This document shows, one piece after another, positions 1 to 5,522 of a DNA stretch of 10,129 bases (position 1 is its first letter; each line of letters opens with the position of its first letter). The stretch covers positions 1-10,129 of the forward strand of contig DAOVQV010000031.1 of assembly GCA_030628445.1 (NCBI GenBank), written 5' to 3'. The position numbers and the translations under genes were made by a program. Origin of the DNA: Phycisphaerae bacterium. GTDB lineage: Bacteria; Planctomycetota; Phycisphaerae; SM23-33. The notes below the pieces were generated by a model that did not search any database, was not told where the DNA came from, and saw only the letters and a program-made list of their open reading frames with translations.

Positions 1-750
1 ATTTGCTCCCCCCGAGAGCATCTGAAAGAGCATGAACAGCCCAAAGGCCCGGTCCTCCCACAGGAGGCGGAACCCCGCAAACAGGTGGAACGGCCGGGCG
101 GCGCCCTTGCGAAGCAATCGCGGCTCGCGTCGAACGCGGATGCGGCTGTAGGCGTAGGCGCTGGCGAGCATGGCGGCTGCGGCGAGAGGGTAGATCAGTC
201 GGTGGGCTTGCGACCATCGGTCCAGCCCAAGCCCCGCCAGTTTGACGGTTAGTATGACGGCGCTCATCCTTACGATGATCAGCCGGCTCAGCACGCTGCC
301 GCGAATTTGATCAGAGTAATTGCTGTGCCGAATGCTGGATTGAATGCTCAGGATCGCCGCAGCGAGCAAGGCCGGAAGCATCAACAGCAGCACATACGGC
401 CAGACGCTTGCCCGCCTGGCAGGTAAGAAGGCGATCGCCACGAACGCTAACGCCATGCCGATTCTGGCTGCGATAAGGGAAGGGATGCGTCGGCGACGTT
501 CAAGGTAATGGCTGATGAACGTTGCGAAGAAGTTTCCGGCCGGCAGCCCAGCCAGCAGTACGGGCGCGACCCAGTCCGGGCCCTGGAGGGTTTTGAGGGC
601 GAACAGCTGGGTCAGCCCCGGGATCATCGCTGCGGCGCCGATGGCGGCAAGGAACTGGCCGATAAGCTCACAGCGAAATGTCGGGCGGGACATCACCGGG
701 ATGCCCTCGTACCCTAACAGCCATCTTGCGGGGCCCAGAAGGCGATTCAT
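1..750 (-). CDS. MFS-type membrane transporter, N-terminal part (runs off left edge)
   Basis: The reading frame is open for 250 codons from an ATG at 750 to the window edge, so only the N-terminal part is present. The protein is strongly hydrophobic, with about six to seven membrane segments, for example around residues 27-50 (IGQFLAAIGAAAMIPGLTQL), 64-82, 91-110, 115-133, 150-171 and 178-190. Short basic loops (LERRRRIP, YSRIRVRRE) separate them, as in major facilitator superfamily carriers. In-frame TAG lies five codons upstream, so this ATG is the first possible one; the ribosome binding site is weak (AAGTGGA). The second in-frame ATG (MSRPTF, residue 20) is an alternative start. The substrate cannot be read from the sequence. 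MFS is inferred from topology and composition rather than a signature motif; another multi-pass carrier family is possible. Confidence 0.6.
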   Translation of the reverse strand, partial: MNRLLGPARWLLGYEGIPVMSRPTFRCELIGQFLAAIGAAAMIPGLTQLFALKTLQGPDWVAPVLLAGLPAGNFFATFISHYLERRRRIPSLIAARIGMALAFVAIAFLPARRASVWPYVLLLMLPALLAAAILSIQSSIRHSNYSDQIRGSVLSRLIIVRMSAVILTVKLAGLGLDRWSQAHRLIYPLAAAAMLASAYAYSRIRVRREPRLLRKGAARPFHLFAGFRLLWEDRAFGLFMLFQMLSGGAN

Positions 751-816
751 TTTCCACTTTATCTAACGCCCGCCCTGACGCGCCCAGAGGCGTCCTCGCT
801 CGGGCAGCATCGGAAC

Positions 817-846
817 ATTAAACCTTAAAGTGCTCTAGAACGCCAA
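817..846 (-). promoter_or_regulatory. Candidate sigma-70-like promoter of the MFS gene
   Basis: On the minus strand TTGGCG (841-846) and TTTAAT (817-822) are 18 bases apart, matching 4/6 and 5/6 of the consensus. The start would be near 810, giving a leader of about 60 bases. The promoter overlaps a pair of direct repeats (828-836, 845-853). Pattern match only. Confidence 0.35.
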
Positions 847-853
847 GTGCTCT
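828..853. repeat. 9-bp direct repeat over the MFS promoter
   Basis: AAGTGCTCT occurs at 828-836 and again at 845-853, exact copies with a 17-base period. One copy lies in the promoter spacer and the other overlaps the -35 element, which suggests an operator for a regulator that binds tandem sites. The regulator is unknown. Confidence 0.5.
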
Positions 854-872
854 TCGAGTCACCTGCGAGCGC

Positions 873-903
873 AAAAAAACCCCCAGCCAGCCCTGGCCGG
901 AGG
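873..903 (-). terminator. Rho-independent terminator of the lipoprotein gene
   Basis: On the minus strand the arms CCTCCGGCC (895-903) and GGCTGGGGG (880-888) form a 9-bp stem with two G-U pairs and a 6-base loop, followed directly by seven T (873-879). It lies 28 bases past the lipoprotein stop codon and separates that gene from the MFS gene. Confidence 0.8.
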
Positions 904-931
904 TTGTGCTGGTCCGGTTTGCCGCCAGTAT

Positions 932-1138
932 CTATCCGCCAATGCGCGGGTGCGACTCCGTTAGATTGCTGTTGCGGTCATACAGCCAGACATAATCCCA
1001 ATCTTCAACCGCCATTCGCATCTGAAGGTCAGTGATCTGCAACAGGCGGCGATGGCGCTGCTGCGTCGATTCCCTCAAGGTGCACCCACCCAGCGCGATC
1101 GCCAGGGACAACATCAGCAAAACAAATAGGCTCTTCAT
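932..1138 (-). CDS. Small lipoprotein, 68 residues, function unknown
   Basis: The protein starts with a classic lipoprotein signal: MKSL, a hydrophobic stretch, then the lipobox LGGC with the lipidated cysteine at residue 19. The mature part is only about 50 residues, polar and rich in arginine (STQQRHRRLL), with a WDYVWLYDRNSNLTE segment and no recognised domain. The start at 1138 is chosen over an upstream in-frame GTG at 1153 because GGAG sits six bases before this ATG and the next residues form the signal sequence. It has its own promoter overlapping the end of the preceding gene and its own terminator, so it is probably a single-gene unit. Cell-envelope location is inferred from the lipobox; the role is unknown. 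Confidence 0.8.
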   Translation of the reverse strand: MKSLFVLLMLSLAIALGGCTLRESTQQRHRRLLQITDLQMRMAVEDWDYVWLYDRNSNLTESHPRIGG

Positions 1139-1160
1139 GGTTCTCCGCCTCACTGGATGC

Positions 1161-1180
1161 GCCCGGTGGTCCCACCGGGC
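1161..1180. repeat. Perfect 9-bp inverted repeat in the lipoprotein leader
   Basis: GCCCGGTGG and its exact complement CCACCGGGC are separated by two bases. In RNA this gives an 8-bp hairpin with a four-base loop, in the 5' leader of the lipoprotein mRNA about 20 bases before the start codon. No U tract follows, so it is not a normal terminator. It may stabilise the mRNA or serve as a protein-binding site. Confidence 0.6.
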
Positions 1181-1208
1181 TATGGGCGTGCTTCCTCACA
1201 CTATATTC

Positions 1209-1237
1209 ATGCTATTTGGCGACGCCGATCTTGTCAA
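1209..1237 (-). promoter_or_regulatory. Promoter of the lipoprotein gene
   Basis: A perfect TTGACA (1232-1237) is followed after 17 bases by TAGCAT (1209-1214, 4/6 matches). The -35 lies inside the last codons of the upstream cysteine-cluster gene and the -10 begins with that gene's TAG stop codon. Transcription would start near 1202, leaving a leader of about 64 bases that carries the hairpin at 1161-1180. Confidence 0.45.
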
Positions 1238-1685
1238 TCCCAAAATGTTCCCTGCAAGGCCGCCCAAACATCTGTTGGACCCCCGCCGTCAGCTCGACGT
1301 AGAGGTAATCCAATCCGTGTGCCCGGTGCAGGGCGCGAATCTCGCCATGATATTGCTCGTAGATCTCACTGCGTCGGTTCCGGGACTTTTTATCGCAGAA
1401 GTAAGCCCTGCAGCCCAGTGGACGGCGTCCCCGGGCGCTGCATCGCGGCCCGACCTGATACGGGCAGCGGCGGGTGGGGATTCGCTGGCCACTTGGAGGG
1501 GTCTGGGCCGTCAGATAAGCCAATTCGCCGCAACTGAGGTACAACCTGTGCGCGGTTAGGTCGAACCGGCAGCACGATCCGCCGCCGAGACATTCGGCCC
1601 CCAGTGCGCCGATCTCGGCGTCGGCGCGGGCGTAGATTTCACCCAGAGCGGTGAGGAATTGCTCGTCGCACCGACACCGCCGCAC
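1212..1685 (-). CDS. YkgJ-like cysteine-cluster protein (divergent, CxxGxxCC)
   Basis: The product has the cysteine pattern of the YkgJ/UPF0153 family (CxxCxxCC proteins, putative zinc or Fe-S binding): CLGGGSCCRF at residues 32-41, then RCPY (73-76), RCSARGRRPLGCRAYFC (81-97). The second cysteine of the usual CxxCxxCC is glycine 35. The biochemical role of this family is not established. The frame is open upstream to an ATG at 1760 that would overlap the previous gene by 38 bases, but that ATG has no ribosome binding site and the added residues look like out-of-frame translation. The GTG at 1685, 37 bases after the previous stop with GGGG just before it, is preferred (157 residues). The start is the weakest part of this call. 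It follows a second cysteine-cluster gene and is probably cotranscribed with it. Confidence 0.7.
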   Translation of the reverse strand: MRRCRCDEQFLTALGEIYARADAEIGALGAECLGGGSCCRFDLTAHRLYLSCGELAYLTAQTPPSGQRIPTRRCPYQVGPRCSARGRRPLGCRAYFCDKKSRNRRSEIYEQYHGEIRALHRAHGLDYLYVELTAGVQQMFGRPCREHFGIDKIGVAK

Positions 1686-1722
1686 TGCCCCGTCAAGCGA
1701 CGGGAGCTGCCCCGAGGCGGTC

Positions 1723-2172
1723 CTATCGGGTAGCGGCCTTGAGTTTGGTCTGGATCTCATCAAGGTTGTGGGTTCTTCCACGGTTGATTCCTCCGCATTG
1801 CTCGGCTGCGGCGTTCCAGGCCTGCGGGCTTGTGAGGTTGTGAGGCCAGAACGGCCAGGCGCGACACTGGGCCGGTCGGACCGGATAGACCGTACAAGTC
1901 CGTTGCTCCGGCGCGTCGGGGTCGGGGACAAGGAAGATGCAATCTTGGGTTCCTTCTTGCTCGATAAGGGAATACCGCCCGGCGACGGGACGAGCGTACT
2001 TTTCCAACATTTGGTCGGCCGGGATTGCGAGGTATTCGCTGATGGCGGCGATTTCCTCCTGCGTCACCCAGACATAACCTTCTTCCGGCCCGGCGCAGCA
2101 CCGCCCGCAGTGGAGGCACTCAAAGGCCAGCCCATCCGCATACCAGGGCCTGTTTTCAGCGAATATCTTCAT
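1723..2172 (-). CDS. YkgJ family cysteine-cluster protein
   Basis: This 149-residue protein carries the complete motif ECLHCGRCC (C19, C22, C25, C26), followed by C78, C93 (RTCTVYPVRP), C103 (QCRAWPFW) and C126 (EQCGGINRG). Eight cysteines in this order are the family signature (Pfam CxxCxxCC); metal or Fe-S binding is presumed from the family and not proven. The length is typical. The ATG at 2172 gives a natural N terminus, but no clear ribosome binding site is seen before it. It lies 128 bases downstream of the Re-citrate synthase gene with no obvious promoter between them, and directly upstream of its divergent relative. Both may be cotranscribed with the synthase. Confidence 0.85.
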   Translation of the reverse strand: MKIFAENRPWYADGLAFECLHCGRCCAGPEEGYVWVTQEEIAAISEYLAIPADQMLEKYARPVAGRYSLIEQEGTQDCIFLVPDPDAPEQRTCTVYPVRPAQCRAWPFWPHNLTSPQAWNAAAEQCGGINRGRTHNLDEIQTKLKAATR

Positions 2173-2226
2173 CGACGTTGTCTACGGCGTGCGGACCGCC
2201 ACCGCACCCCCGCCCCGCTGGGGGAA

Positions 2227-2244
2227 GCGTGGTACCTCCCACGC
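2227..2244. repeat. Short perfect hairpin between synthase and YkgJ genes
   Basis: GCGTGG and CCACGC form a perfect 6-bp stem with a six-base loop; next to it is a run of C and G tracts (2207-2224) able to pair as CCCC/GGGG. No T tract follows on either strand, so termination here is uncertain. It could be an mRNA processing or stabilising element within an operon. Confidence 0.3.
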
Positions 2245-2300
2245 GCCGCGACGACCCACCGGGACAATCGCAACCGGGGGGCGAATCGCCGCTGCCGCTG

Positions 2301-3620
2301 CTATTTGCCGAAGTCTTCGGCGTACCAGGCGTGCATCTCTTCGTCGCTTATGGCGGTGGTCCTGTCCTGCTCGTATTCGGCGTCGACGCGATCGCGAATA
2401 CTCAGCAGCCGCGGGTCATCCTTGGCCAGGTCGGTCTGGTAGTGGTGGTCGATCCAGTGCTTGATTCCCGCCGCCCCGGACTTGTCGGTTATCACAACAC
2501 CGACCGGGCGGTTCAGGACGCGCTGCGTGTCGAAGGCGTTGTAGATCTCCTCGCTCTTGAGCAGCCCGTCGGCGTGTATCCCGGCCCGCGTCGTGTTGAA
2601 ATCCCGTCCGACCAGCGGGAAGTTGGTCGGTATGGGATAGCCGATCTTGTCGCGGTAGTACTCGGCGATTTCGGTTATGACGGCGTAGTTGACCTTGGGA
2701 TTGTGCCCGCGCAATTGAGCCGCCTCGATGATCAGGGCCTCAATCGGGGTGTTACCCGTCCGCTCGCCGATGCCCAGAAGAGTTCCGTTGCAGGTCGCAC
2801 ACCCGTACAACCAGGCCGTCACCGCATTGATGAGCACCTTGTGGAAGTCGTTGTGCCCGTGCCATTCCAGCAGCTCGCCCGGGACGCCCGCCTCGCTAAT
2901 GAGCCCGTGGATAAGCTTGGGGACCGATCGCGGAAGGGCGGCGCGGGCCCATGGGACGCCGTAGCCCATCGTGTCGCACACCCGGATCCTGATGTCGATA
3001 CCGGATTCGTCCCGCAGCTTCATCAGCTCAATGGCAAAAGGCACGACGAAACCGTAAAAATCCGCCCGCGTCATGTCCTCGAAGTGGCACCGGACCTGGA
3101 TTTGCTCGTCCAGTGCGGCGCGGACGACGTCCAGGTACTGCTGCATCGCCTGCTTGCGCGTCTTCTTCAGCTTCAGGAATATGTGATAATCGCTGCAACT
3201 GGTCAAAATCCCCGTCTCTTTCAGTTGCATCTCCTTGACCAGTTTGAAGTCGCTCTTCACCGCCCGGATCCACCCGGTTACGTGCGGGAACTCAAAGCCC
3301 TGCTGAAGGCACGCTTCGATCGCCTGGCGATCCTTCTTGGAGTAGACGAAAAACTCACTTGCGCGGATCAGCCCCGCCCCGCCGTCGAGCTTGTTTATTA
3401 ACCTGAAGAGGTCCACGATTTGCTCGACCGTGTAAGGCGGGCGGGCTTGCTGCCCGTCGCGGAAGGTCGTATCGCTGATCCCGATGTTCCTCGCCGGCGA
3501 CAGGTCCGCCGGGTCGGCGTCAAAGGGGATCTTCGGTAATTCGGTGTAGGGGAACTGCTCCCGGTACAGCTGGGGCTCCGGGACGTCCTGCAACGGATAT
3601 TTGTTCTCTTCGTTCGCCAC
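2301..3620 (-). CDS. Re-citrate synthase-like DRE-TIM metallolyase
   Basis: The 439-residue product belongs to the HMGL-like/isopropylmalate synthase fold. It has DTTFRDGQQARPPYT (50-64) with the acyltransferase RDG catalytic motif, the metal-binding HGHND (254-258) and GERTGN (285-290). The N-terminal DVPEPQLYREQFPY, the FFVYSKKDRQA segment and TRAGIHADGL (344-353) resemble the Clostridium kluyveri type Re-citrate synthase (EC 2.3.3.3), which condenses oxaloacetate and acetyl-CoA with opposite stereochemistry to the usual enzyme. There is no LeuA regulatory domain, as expected for this group and unlike 2-isopropylmalate synthase (about 510 residues). The start is a GTG at 3620, set by a very strong ribosome binding site (GGGAGGTGA). 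Its own promoter and structured leader lie upstream. Homocitrate synthase is the main alternative. Presence of this enzyme suggests an anaerobe making glutamate by a partial citric acid cycle (inference). Confidence 0.8.
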   Translation of the reverse strand: MANEENKYPLQDVPEPQLYREQFPYTELPKIPFDADPADLSPARNIGISDTTFRDGQQARPPYTVEQIVDLFRLINKLDGGAGLIRASEFFVYSKKDRQAIEACLQQGFEFPHVTGWIRAVKSDFKLVKEMQLKETGILTSCSDYHIFLKLKKTRKQAMQQYLDVVRAALDEQIQVRCHFEDMTRADFYGFVVPFAIELMKLRDESGIDIRIRVCDTMGYGVPWARAALPRSVPKLIHGLISEAGVPGELLEWHGHNDFHKVLINAVTAWLYGCATCNGTLLGIGERTGNTPIEALIIEAAQLRGHNPKVNYAVITEIAEYYRDKIGYPIPTNFPLVGRDFNTTRAGIHADGLLKSEEIYNAFDTQRVLNRPVGVVITDKSGAAGIKHWIDHHYQTDLAKDDPRLLSIRDRVDAEYEQDRTTAISDEEMHAWYAEDFGK

Positions 3621-3718
3621 TGTAACTCACCTCCCTAAATAAGGTTACACCAGGACCCCGGACGGTCGATATCTGCGGTTGTCTCTTGGGGTCTTCTGAT
3701 GGGCTCTGGTAGCAGCCC
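3621..3718 (-). promoter_or_regulatory. Structured 5' leader of the Re-citrate synthase mRNA
   Basis: Three inverted repeats occur in the roughly 138-base leader. GGGCT (3714-3718) pairs with AGCCC (3701-3705). GACCCC (3688-3693) pairs with GGGGTC (3654-3659) across a 28-base loop. TGTAAC (3644-3649) pairs with GTTACA (3621-3626), placing the whole ribosome binding site in a 17-base loop and the GTG start directly after the stem. No known riboswitch core was recognised. The helices are short, so control of translation is only a possibility. Confidence 0.35.
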
Positions 3719-3764
3719 GGGTATCGATCGACATCGAACTGGCCAGACTTCGTTAGGTCATGGA

Positions 3765-3793
3765 ATTGTACATGATCCCCGCGGGCGTTTCAA
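3765..3793 (-). promoter_or_regulatory. Promoter of the Re-citrate synthase gene
   Basis: TTGAAA (3788-3793) and TACAAT (3765-3770), each 5/6 to consensus, are separated by the optimal 17 bases. The -35 begins 22 bases past the purN stop codon, so the synthase is transcribed independently of purN, starting near 3758. Confidence 0.65.
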
Positions 3794-3815
3794 ATTGATT
3801 CCGCCGGGCCTTTCT

Positions 3816-4460
3816 CTACTGCGGCGCGGGCGAGACCCGGACAACGCCGCCTTCGATTTCCAGGCGGCCCGCCGCGAACAGGCGGATCGCCTCCGGATAC
3901 GCGATGCATTCGGCATCGAAAACGCGGGCGGCGAGCGTATCGGGCGTGTCGGATTCGCAGACCGCAGCGGTTCGCTGGACGATGATCGGCCCGGCGTCGT
4001 ATTCGTTGGTGACAAAGTGGACCGTGCATCCGGAGACCTTGCACCCAGCCGCCAGCACGGCCTCGTGGACGTGGTGCCCGTACATCCCCTGTCCGCCGAA
4101 GCTCGGTAACAGCGCCGGGTGGATGTTCATCACGCGACCCGCGTAGTGGGGCGGAATTTCCCACAGCGACAGGAACCCCGCCTGAACGACAAGATCGACC
4201 TGTGCGGCGTCCAGAAGCTCAGCCAGCTTGCGGGAGTAAGTCTGCGTGTCGGGCAGTTGCTTGTACGGGACCAGTTCGACGCGCCACCCGGCGTCGCGGG
4301 CCCGGTCGAGGCCCTTGCACGGGCGGGAGGCAATCACGATGGCGACCTCGGCCGGAAGCTCACCGGCGTCTATGCACCGCCCGATGTTCAGCAGCGTCCG
4401 GCCGCCGCCGCTAAGCAACGCCCCCAGACGAAGTTTCTTGGTCTCTTGCTGGTTGGTCAT
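3816..4460 (-). CDS. purN: Phosphoribosylglycinamide formyltransferase (GART)
   Basis: This enzyme transfers a formyl group from 10-formyl-tetrahydrofolate to glycinamide ribonucleotide, the third step of purine synthesis. The 214-residue product has the expected order: phosphate-binding LGALLSGGGRTLLNI (12-26), VVQAGFLSLWEIP (91-103), and MNIHPALLPSFGGQGMYG (111-128) with catalytic N112 and H114. Then comes the DAGPII loop with D155, the third catalytic residue (D144 in E. coli). The GGGRTLLNI variant of the usual GNGSNLQ is typical of a subgroup of PurN proteins. The ATG at 4460 fits the family start; the frame extends to a TTG at 4496, but that TTG is part of the -35 element. No ribosome binding site precedes the ATG, which fits a leaderless mRNA. 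It is flanked by its own promoter and is not in an obvious pur operon. Confidence 0.95.
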   Translation of the reverse strand: MTNQQETKKLRLGALLSGGGRTLLNIGRCIDAGELPAEVAIVIASRPCKGLDRARDAGWRVELVPYKQLPDTQTYSRKLAELLDAAQVDLVVQAGFLSLWEIPPHYAGRVMNIHPALLPSFGGQGMYGHHVHEAVLAAGCKVSGCTVHFVTNEYDAGPIIVQRTAAVCESDTPDTLAARVFDAECIAYPEAIRLFAAGRLEIEGGVVRVSPAPQ

Positions 4461-4467
4461 GAGACAG

Positions 4468-4496
4468 ATTAGAACCGACTGACATGGGTCGGTCAA
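4468..4496 (-). promoter_or_regulatory. purN promoter with inverted repeat in its spacer; leaderless transcript
   Basis: TTGACC (4491-4496) and TCTAAT (4468-4473), both 5/6 to consensus, are exactly 17 bases apart. The predicted first transcribed base is 4461 or 4460, at the A of the purN ATG, so the mRNA would have no leader. The perfect inverted repeat ACCGAC / GTCGGT (4474-4493, loop of eight) fills the spacer and touches both elements, as an operator would. It might instead be part of a weak terminator for the gene ending at 4519, but no T tract follows. Confidence 0.5.
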
Positions 4497-4518
4497 TCTC
4501 CGGGGGCGCGGGCGACTG

Positions 4519-5214
4519 TCATGGTCCCTCGGCGGCGCGGAGGGCTGCTGCGAATTCGGCGTTGACGGGACGAGACATCTCGGCCTGAAACTTCGCCTCC
4601 TTCATCCAGGTAACGTCCCCGTCGACCTGCAGCACGTTTCGCCCCTTCCCTCGATGATTGTCCCTGAAGTCGCAGGCGATAATCATATCGCCATCAGGTT
4701 TGGATACTGTCGGGGCCAGGTAGAAATAGTCGCACTGGCGCCCGCTGTCTGCCGTGGGACACTTCAGTATCTTGGGCAATTCCTGATCGGGCAGTGCTCG
4801 CAGATCGGGGGGGTACGTGTCCTCGTTGGCGGACGAGTACATTGCTATTTCGATCCCAAGGCTGTGTAGATTTTGCGCACAAATGGCGCGTTTCGTCAGG
4901 GCGCGTGCGTGCGAGAGGGACGGGACCATTATGGCAACGATCAGCGCCTGTCCCAAAACGATGGTCACGGCCCCGGCGGCGATCCCGCCGACGGCCAGGC
5001 CGACCGACGTGGTCTTTTTCGCCAGCGCGACGATCCCGAGGGTCATCCCCGCCAGGCCCAGCAGGACCCCCAAACACGGTATGATCCCGCAGACACCCAA
5101 GACCAGGGCCGCTATTGCTAATCCAACGGCCCTCTTGGGCCCTCCCGGTGTCCCGGGGGCGGCGGGGCGTGGTGGTGCTGTTGGCGGCGCCGATGGGGGG
5201 GGTGCTTGTGTCAT
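4519..5214 (-). CDS. DUF4190 membrane protein with pseudopilin-like C-terminal domain
   Basis: The 231-residue protein has a proline- and alanine-rich N-terminal tail (1-27). Two glycine-rich hydrophobic segments of DUF4190 type follow (about 29-66 and 69-99). The second runs into VPSLSHARALTKRAICAQNL (97-116), then LGIEIAMYSSANEDTYPPDL. This resembles the start of planctomycete pseudopilin-like proteins (DUF1559 and relatives), where a helix is followed by RAxCAxNL and NED-YPP. Near the end, NHRGKGRNVLQVDG is close to the H-X9-DG motif of those proteins but has ten residues between His and Asp. It has no prepilin-peptidase cleavage site. AAAGGAG seven bases before the ATG supports the start. 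It probably sits in the cytoplasmic membrane with the C-terminal domain outside. Function unknown. Confidence 0.8.
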   Translation of the reverse strand: MTQAPPPSAPPTAPPRPAAPGTPGGPKRAVGLAIAALVLGVCGIIPCLGVLLGLAGMTLGIVALAKKTTSVGLAVGGIAAGAVTIVLGQALIVAIMVPSLSHARALTKRAICAQNLHSLGIEIAMYSSANEDTYPPDLRALPDQELPKILKCPTADSGRQCDYFYLAPTVSKPDGDMIIACDFRDNHRGKGRNVLQVDGDVTWMKEAKFQAEMSRPVNAEFAAALRAAEGP

Positions 5215-5239
5215 CTGGAGACTCCTTTCCTTGGCTTGA

Positions 5240-5280
5240 AAGACGCCTCGGGACGCTACAGCGGCCCTGCGTCGCGTCTT
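5240..5280 (-). promoter_or_regulatory. Nested hairpin in the leader of the DUF4190 gene
   Basis: AAGACGC (5274-5280) pairs with GCGTCTT (5240-5246), and directly inside it GACGC (5269-5273) pairs with GCGTC (5252-5256). This makes 12 perfect base pairs with a five-base bulge and a 12-base loop. It lies about 25 bases upstream of the start codon, in the predicted 5' untranslated region. Only three T follow, so a terminator is less likely than an mRNA-stabilising or regulatory hairpin. Confidence 0.5.
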
Positions 5281-5283
5281 ACC

Positions 5284-5312
5284 AGTCTAAGTCTGGGCAG
5301 TTTGGTTGGCAA
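5284..5312 (-). promoter_or_regulatory. Candidate promoter of the DUF4190 gene
   Basis: TTGCCA (5307-5312, 5/6) and TAGACT (5284-5289, 4/6) are 17 bases apart. Transcription would start near 5277, at the base of the hairpin at 5240-5280. Confidence 0.35.
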
Positions 5313-5399
5313 GGGCAGGGATATGCACACTCAGGTCAGGGCGGGCTTCAGTGCGCGTCTTGGGGTGCGGCGCGGGCGATAAAAGTCCGATAATTACCC

Positions 5400-5428
5400 T
5401 AGTCAGATTTCACGAATTGTGCTAGAAT
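5400..5428 (+). promoter_or_regulatory. Candidate promoter of the PEP-CTERM gene
   Basis: TAGTCA (5400-5405, 4/6) and TAGAAT (5423-5428, 5/6) are 17 bases apart, giving a leader of about 88 bases. The spacer contains CACGAATTGTG (5411-5421), an imperfect palindrome that might be an operator. It is in the 308-base gap between two divergent genes; the rest of that gap (5313-5399 and 5435-5510) shows no gene or clear structure. Confidence 0.35.
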
Positions 5429-5522
5429 AGTCGAGCTTGTAGAGGGATGGACCTGTCTGACTTTATCGCTCAAATCGTCAGGCGTGCTCGCCAGGGACGG
5501 TTCAGACGCAGGAGGAGAAAAA

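Noticed and set aside
2195..2224. G-quadruplex on the minus strand between synthase and YkgJ genes
   Set aside because: Only two runs of four or more G are present and the others are pairs, so a stable quadruplex is not supported.
2178..3401. Long plus-strand frame opposite the Re-citrate synthase gene
   Set aside because: It is the antisense shadow of a gene with conserved catalytic motifs; the translation matches no family and has no start signal.
3645..3734. 29-codon upstream frame in the Re-citrate synthase leader
   Set aside because: No ribosome binding site, no biased codon run, and the arginine-rich product looks like random translation; its stop codon near the SD is probably chance.
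5308..5330. Sigma-54-type promoter (GG-N10-GC) upstream of the PEP-CTERM gene
   Set aside because: PEP-CTERM genes can be sigma-54 dependent, but only the GG and GC pairs fit; TGGCAC and TTGC are not matched and it is about 200 bases from the start codon.
5484..5522. Earlier ATG start for the PEP-CTERM gene
   Set aside because: It would put 13 polar residues before the signal peptide and lacks an SD, while GGAGGAG directly precedes the ATG at 5523.
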